Shown: positions 57,749 through 64,000 of the stretch, one piece after another | Position numbering within the stretch: position 1 is the first letter of the stretch | Layout: each line of letters starts with the position of its first letter | Origin: Hofstenia miamia | Lineage: Eukaryota > Xenacoelomorpha > Acoela > Hofsteniidae | Assembly (NCBI GenBank): GCA_900660155.1 | Contig: CABFPE010000005.1 | Span: 4,254,276 to 4,318,275, forward strand | Reading direction: 5' to 3' | Length of the DNA stretch: 64,000 nt | Position numbers and translations under genes: made by a program | The notes under the pieces: model-generated | Database searches by the model: none | What the model was told of the DNA's origin: nothing | What the model saw: only the letters and a program-made list of their open reading frames with translations

Positions 57749-60700
57749 GAAAAATGAATTAAAAATGTATTTTTGAAAATAATGTGAAATATATTTATTA
57801 ATATATAATAAATATTACATAAAATCCAATCTTTGGCACCCCTAAAAATTAAAAAACTTAATACAAAAATAATTATCCAATTTTGGGGGGCAAATAATGA
57901 TCAAATTCGGTTTATTTTCAAAAATCAAGTTAGAAAAGTATAAATTCGTTTTGATTACAAAAATGTGCACATACAGTGAATAATTTAAAGAATGATTAGG
58001 AACTGTTGCTTCATCTATGTTAAAGTAGAGAACGCTGAGTGAAATGTTTGTTGCAGCTTCAGAATAAATTCAATGTCCCAACTGTTTCATTCCAAAATTT
58101 GAAACTTCGCTTCTGACTAGAATGTAAGAATATCCGTTTTATAACTTGTAAAGTATGTATATGTACCTCCTAATGTCAAATCATGGCATGAATCAGTAAC
58201 CTCTACATTTTGCTCTAAGATTATTGGTTACTGTTAAGTTAAATTTATTAATGTTAATATGAATTCTATAGAAATAATTAGCATAATGAAAATTAATGAT
58301 GTTTCTATGAACTTCAAGTTATCAGAATTATTTCCAAAATTAATGACTTTTTAAATCAAGATATGTAATAACCATAGAATGTAATTTTTCTACAAAAAAG
58401 GAACACCTCCCTGCTCTTGCTTCATTTGCCTGAGAGTGTCTTGGATACTTTTTTGTTATTATATGATAGTTGGTGAAGCCAATATTCTGAAACTGCATTC
58501 AGTTAAGGATCAAATCAAGGTCTTTCTCCAGGGAATTTGTCATAATAAATTTGTAGTCTTTCTAATTTTGATCATAAAACACTGACGGAAAAGTTTTATC
58601 GATATGCTTTCAAATGCGCAATAATTGCATTCTGATTCTGAGACAAACGCTAAATGGAGAATCTGAAGCTTTACAGAAAATGGTTGTGGAAACTAATCCT
58701 AAAATTTAAAAGTTTAGAGGCAAAAATGAGAATCCTATTTTAAAGTTATATGAAGGGAATATCAAAACGTTTATCAGTATATAAAAGTTATTGAGGAAAT
58801 CTATCAACAACCATTCTATCTGAATACATAAAAATCAAAATGAACTTTTCAAATTGAAATTTCTAAGCCCTCTTAAAACAAGGTGAATATTTATTTTTGC
58901 CACGTTAATAAATATTGTAGTGGAATATTGCTACTGCTCTAAGAAAATTAACAAGTAATTTTTTATATTTTCAATTTTATATTATTTTATGAGATTTTCC
59001 AAATATAAGTAAGATGAAAATTACTACATGGGTTCACTTCAAAGACGGCATTAGTGTGCAGTTTTGCAAGACTTTTAAATTATCACATAAAAAATTATTT
59101 TTCACTTCTTGCAACTAAAAAAATTTCAGCTGAAAGCATTCAAATAGATTTCTTTGTAAAAAAATTTTAAAATTTCAAACGGTCGTGGGGTATGCACACC
59201 TCATTGGCTACATCTCACAAGAACAGCACTAAAAAATTGTCACTTACAAAATGTCTTTGGCACCTAATGCTGAATAATGATACGAATTCTGCGTACGCCA
59301 CTGGCATAAGTTCCAATAATTGATACGTCAATTGAAACAATTGTAATAAATATTGCATAATTAAAATTTTACTGATATTAATTTATTGTCAAAAATAATA
59401 TTAGCGCCAACCCGACTGTCTGCAAAATTTTACCTCCGGTTGTATATTCAAATCAAGAAAAGTAACGAGTTATAGGAATCTAATGAATTAAGCTTTCATT
59501 TAAAATATTCCGAAATTGTCAGTATCTGGTTTGGGGCTACAAATCAGTACTTAAAATGGCGCCAGAAATGATATAAATATTGCAATTGATTTGTTCCTTT
59601 ATTAAAAATTATATTCTATCAAAATAATCTTGGAATTCAATAGTACGGTTTTGGTTTCCATAAAACTTACGATAATGTAAAAAATGGATTATTAAAATCC
59701 CTAATATTTAAAATTCTCTGTTCATCAACACTGAGAATGTCTCGAAACGCAACTATGTGTTTTCAAATTTTTTCTTCCAAAGTTTTCGCCGGATCGCGCA
59801 ACGGTTTTTCTCAACCACTTCTGTTTCGTAGATTGCAAATATTGGGAACACAGCAACCGTACGCAGATATTTTAGAATAAATAAACGTATATCACAATAT
59901 TTTCTCAATTTATTTTGTCACTAATTTTATGTAAACATGTTAAGTTAAATACTACAAATTTTAAAAGGAATTAACATTAATAGAAATAGCTTAAACAACT
60001 TTGAATATTTCTTTAGTTCTAAACGCTTCTTTGCAGTGAGTTTTGCAAAAATGGATATTAACACTTTGTATATTCATTGTATACTTTTTGAAATATTCGT
60101 TCTCACAAGTTTGATAATTCAGTTCTAAATAAGACAAAAACATGCTAGCGACCCAAAACACTTTTCGAGGTTAAAAATGAAAATATTTTTGTCTGAATTT
60201 TTTTTACTATAAATTATAATTTCTAAGTGGAAATAAATTGCATAGATATGCATGCACATCACTGTTTCTTAAATTTCAAAAAATTCTGATTCAAAATGTG
60301 GTTTGCACCTCTCATGTCATCCAAATGTTGTTAATAGGTATTAGATTAAATCCTATAATTCAGAGCAAAATATTTTTAATATAATTTTAATAATATATAT
60401 TATTGTATACAAATGAATGCCCAAATATTGTTAGAGTTACCATTTAAAAAATTTTCAAAATTTTTGAGGGTATGTTCAAAAACCTAATAAACCAAGTCAA
60501 GCCAACAGTCCCCGAAAAGTTGTGTGAAGTTCTTCAGAGTATTTACAATGAAAATTTTTCTGTTTTCTCAATAAAAATGTTCAGCTAGTCCTGGTATAGA
60601 GATATGATGTTGCAACCACTTATAGCCTTAATGTATAAATGAAATAACAAAGAACCCTAAAAAGTGCACCCAAACTCTTACCTATAATTTTCATAGTCCC

Positions 60701-61851
60701 TGAAATACCAGAACATGTGTAACTAAAAAGAATCAAATGTTGAACTTTAATTCAAAAATATTTGTTCGCTTTCATTTCTAAAGCATTTTGTTTGTATTAT
60801 TTACATACGTCATTTCTCCTCACAATACATGATTTCAAATAACTTTATGTAAAACATATGGAAAGTGATTGACACAAGTCTTGAAAAAATTTTATTCAAG
60901 GAGTTGCTTATTTGAATATTACTTGTAGATATTAATTTAGTTATTAGTCAAGTTTTTTTATTCAAAGTTAATACGAAAATTGTTTGGTTTCTAAATACTT
61001 TATAACATGACGCATATTAAAGTGTTTGTCAGTTCATAAATAATTTGATGGCATAGCTAGTACATTTCTATTTGCATTAAATACTTCATGTTATAATGTA
61101 GAGCAAACATTTACTCACACGCTATGTGTTAGTACTAGATCACATACTGACAGGTCGGGACTCAGTGGAGCAATGCCAGATGACGAGAAAACGTTACTTC
61201 TAAGCAAAAGGTACACTTAACCAACTGATAGTAATATAAACAATTTCTTAAAATTTCCGCGAATTTCTCCTTTCAAATGCTTACATGTACATGTATTCAT
61301 ACAAACGTAGATACTATGGTTACATAGTTGTCTGAATACTGAATAAGTGATTAACGTTATACATGACAAATAGACAATGGAAGAACAGTCATGTTTAATT
61401 GAAATCTACCATTAAAGCCATGACCTCCTAATGTGAATATTTATTTTAAGTTCCAAAATTTTAATGATAATGGCCTTTCCATTATTACAGAAATTGAGTG
61501 AATGGATGAAACCGTGGTGTGGACTAGAGCAGGGCATGTATGTACAATAAATTTGACAAAGCACAAGAACTTTTAACAAATGATAAAAGAAAATGTTATC
61601 ACTAACTACTATAATTGATAAGTTTGTTGTTGCATCAATTCGCTTTTAATACACAAGTTTTTGTTAACAAACTTACCATAACTGCAGTAATGTTTGTGGG
61701 CTAACCTATGGAATCGAGGTGACATGGGTGGGTCTGATGAGACGTGGACGGGCGCTGGCGTGGTCGTGCTTGACAAGTCCTCGGTCTGGCAACCATATTA
61801 AGTTTATCATAATTCAATTAGATTTTGCCGTAATAATGAATTTACTTTTAG
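57449..61851. other. Gene-free AT-rich interval with microsatellites
   Basis: This contains (CTAT)n at 57684-57708 followed by (AT)n at 57711-57745. A hAT-like terminus (GCGTACGCCACTGG) lies at about 59290-59303 without a located partner. A short ATG-started piece at 61173-61212 is discussed under rejected items. A small GC-richer patch lies at 61700-61800. No confident gene was seen. Confidence 0.45.
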
Positions 61852-61881
61852 CAAGGACATACTAAATATAGTATGTCCTTG
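61852..61881. other. Perfect 13-bp hairpin
   Basis: CAAGGACATACTA and its exact reverse complement TAGTATGTCCTTG are separated by AATA. This is the strongest short inverted repeat noticed in the right part of the window. It is not followed by a T-run and lies about 60 bp from a GC-richer patch, so it may be the centre of a palindromic MITE. Confidence 0.6.
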
Positions 61882-62799
61882 ACTTTTAACTATTAATGAA
61901 TAAAATGTTTTCACTTTCCTTTATAATGTTCGACTTTGAATGACCCTTCTTTTTTTGAAGGGTATTTGCTTTCATTGTATTTTTTAAGTATTACTACTAA
62001 CTAAAATGTTATGCAGATCTACATAAATTTATACGGGCGTCGGACGCATAAACACACAACAAACTAGCTGAAAGGCCACCCCAGTCCAGCGCTAACTAAC
62101 GTGCTCTATTCCCCCATTTTATGATTGTCAAAATTTTCATTATTTTATGCTAAAGTTGGGTATGTTAGAAGCTTATAGTGAAATCTATACTCTAAAGTTG
62201 AAAAACTTAAAATGTAAATATTGATTTTCAACACATTGTTATATTACATTCAATGCATTTGAATTAATTAGTGTGCACTATTGCGAAAAAGTAATGACAT
62301 TTTCAAAATTACCCACATTTTTCCAATAACATGACTCACACCCAGCCCGGAAAACGTCAATTTCTGATTTAGCTGAAGTTAATGTAGGATTGGAAATTTC
62401 TCTCATTTTTCTTTAATAAAAAGTTATGATTATTTTTTTATTTCACACCCTAAATTATGAACGATTTTAGAAACTTATCTTCAAAACATATTTACATCTT
62501 TATATTGAAGGGAAGCATTTGTATGTCGGCGAAGCATTCTTGAGTGTGTTGTGTTGGAATTTGAAATGTGTTGTGTACACAAAACATGTTGTGTGGGACA
62601 TAAAAAGCCAGCGTCACAAAAATTATTATTTTTCCTTTGATGGAAGGCATCTGGTAATTATAGTTTTTTATTTCAATTTATTAACAAATTTGTAAAGGCA
62701 CTATTATTTCTATAACAAAAAATAACCTTTGATAGAACAGTGAATCTCACAATATTATCTTTTTAAAAATGTTATCTCCATTGAAGCTTTATATATATT

Positions 62800-62835
<36 letters not shown>

Positions 62836-63157
62836 GTTTACATGTACATAACAATAAATGTGATCGGAAGCTTTATGAAACAGATTGACGCGATGAAGGG
62901 GCGACCCGTCATTAAATCCCAGATTTGGCGACCCGGTGACCTGGTTGCCACGAACGCTGGTACACAACCTAAAGTTTGCAAAGTAAATAATATTTCATCA
63001 AGGCCTTAAATTTGATAAGGTATCGTATTGTATATTTAATTTCAAGTCCATTATAGTTTTAAACTGCGTAATACAGTTGCAGCACACTTTCGAAGTGGAT
63101 CAAAGGCGCCTAAGATTTTGGAAAATTGAATCTCATTATGATTATTTCCTTTCTTCT
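61882..63157. other. No gene assigned; microsatellite at 62802-62830
   Basis: AT-rich. Contains (TA)n at 62802-62830, a TTGTGTACACAA palindrome at 62571-62582 and a GC-richer patch at 62885-62965 (GGCGACCCG repeated twice) of unknown nature. Confidence 0.4.
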
Positions 63158-63430
63158 CACAGCTTAATGCTTGAGGAACTCACCAGTTCCCAGGGAGTCT
63201 GAGAGTGTTCCTCAGAACTCTAGCTGTTCCTGACAATGCTGCCTTCTGTGCTACTGCTCCTCCCCACTTTGGTACCCCAACTCTTCCAATTATCTCTTAT
63301 GATTCTTACTGCTCCTAGTGCTCCTACAACTACTGGGACTACTTCAACTTTCTTTAACTTCCACAGCCTTTCTATTTCCTCTGCCAACTCCCTGTGCCTG
63401 TCTATCTTCTCTTTCTCCTTGTCTAACCTT
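63158..63430 (-). pseudogene. LINE 3' end: reverse transcriptase C-terminal fragment, copy 1
   Basis: The minus strand encodes DKEKEKIDRHRELAEEIE, then LWKLKKVEVVPVVVGALGAV. In another frame it continues with QKAALSGTARVLRNTLRLPG. The pattern (D+Y.DL..E...LW....VVPVVVGALG.V, then Q+.ALLGTA.ILR+.L.LPG) is the C-terminal end of RT proteins of non-LTR elements found in many invertebrates. A frame change lies between the two blocks. The tail region to the left is non-coding. A plus-strand reading frame over the same bases is only its shadow. Confidence 0.65.
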
Positions 63431-63625
63431 CAAATCAAAGGTTATCTAAGAAAAGAATCAACCAGACCTTTTTATATACATCAAAATAGTTCCATCAATT
63501 TATATGGATCATTGAAACAAGTAAAAACATCATTAGAAGATTTCTTCCAACAACAGTTTTTAAACAACTTTAACTATTCAGTTAAAAACAAATGTAAGAA
63601 ATATTCAATATGTTTATGTCGTTTC

Positions 63626-63865
63626 TGCTGAGTGCCTTATGTACATTATTAATGTAAATTTGGTATATATACTACTGTATGGATAATAAATCTTTATTAT
63701 TTTTATTTTTCTTACTTCTCACAGCTTCATGCTGGTATCTCTCTCAGCTNTGCTGAGTGCCTTATTAATGTAAATTTGGTATATATACTACTGTATGGAT
63801 AATAAATCTTTATTATTTTTATTTTTCTTACTTCTCACAGCTTCATGCTGGTATCTCTCTCAGCT
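63626..63865. repeat. Short duplication around a single N
   Basis: Bases 63626-63749 are repeated at 63751-63865 around one N at 63750, with one 9-bp difference. The arrangement is the same as at 7886 and probably reflects unmerged contig ends. Confidence 0.75.
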
Positions 63866-64000
63866 TGAGGAACTCACCAGTTCCCAAGGAGTCTGAGAGT
63901 GTTCTTCAGGACTCTAGCTGTTCCTGACAATGCTGCCTTCTGTGCTACTGCTCCTCCCCACTTTGGTACCCCAACTTTTCCAATTATCTCTTATGATTCT
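63836..64000 (-). pseudogene. LINE 3' end, copy 2, cut by the window edge
   Basis: This repeats 63158-63312 at an offset of about 694 bases, with a few differences. It carries the same ALSGTARVL block on the minus strand. It continues beyond the window. The two copies in the same orientation may be a real tandem arrangement or a consequence of the doubtful join at 63750. Confidence 0.6.

Noticed and set aside
59290-59303. hAT-like terminus GCGTACGCCACTGG
   Set aside because: The matching left end and a target duplication could not be found, so it is not listed as an element.
61173-61212. Possible first exon: ATG with good context, reading MPDDEKTLLLSK, then a GTACAC donor
   Set aside because: The next good acceptor (CCATTATTACAG at about 61490) opens only in phase 0, while this piece ends in phase 2. 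Joining them gives an immediate stop. No other partner exon was found.
63236-63631. 131-codon plus-strand frame
   Set aside because: Much of it is the antisense of a conserved LINE RT C-terminal block on the minus strand, and the remainder has no recognisable similarity.

Overview
The window is strongly AT-rich animal DNA: spliced genes, long gene-poor stretches, (TA)n microsatellites and a dense load of decayed transposable elements. The best anchor is a single-exon bHLH gene at 46295-46744 whose domain is unmistakably of the Olig family, so the host is a metazoan. DNA transposons (pogo/Tigger-like and many hAT-like MITEs), LINE remnants and Ty3/Gypsy-type LTR fossils fit an invertebrate. 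The species cannot be named from sequence alone.

Layout. 1-4837: an LTR fragment, a worn SWIM-zinc-finger/YqaJ-like coding remnant and a dispersed repeat. 4838-14369: fragments of an LTR-element third coding region (here called ORF3) in both orientations, with LTRs of one family (ends TGTAGA...TCTACA). A 3.05-kb piece here appears twice around a single N and is probably an assembly duplication. 14370-24887: one fossil Ty3/Gypsy-like element on the minus strand with LTRs, gag, protease, RT, RNase H, integrase and a large ORF3, flanked by a 4-bp repeat ATAA; a 1000-N gap with repeated flanks lies inside it. 24888-39770: mostly gene-free AT-rich DNA with an old LTR remnant, several MITEs, LINE coding remnants and one candidate host exon. 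39771-40792: a pogo/Tigger-like DNA transposon remnant with clear terminal inverted repeats.

Host genes cluster on the right. They are a proposed two-exon gene for a small Cys-rich protein (41133-42902), the Olig-family gene (46295-46744) and the 3' two exons of an unrecognised gene (52636-53131). At 55971-57448 lies a worn copy of an unnamed multi-copy invertebrate gene family. The right edge (63158-64000) holds two minus-strand copies of a LINE 3' end.

The most unusual item is ORF3. It sits where env would lie, after integrase. Its conserved blocks (a DS motif, a hydrophobic strand ending in GDL, and a D-x-H-x-S block near the C-terminus) resemble the order of motifs in SGNH/GDSL hydrolases. 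This is an inference from short motifs. No operon-like or CRISPR structure was seen, and no tRNA or rRNA gene was recognised.
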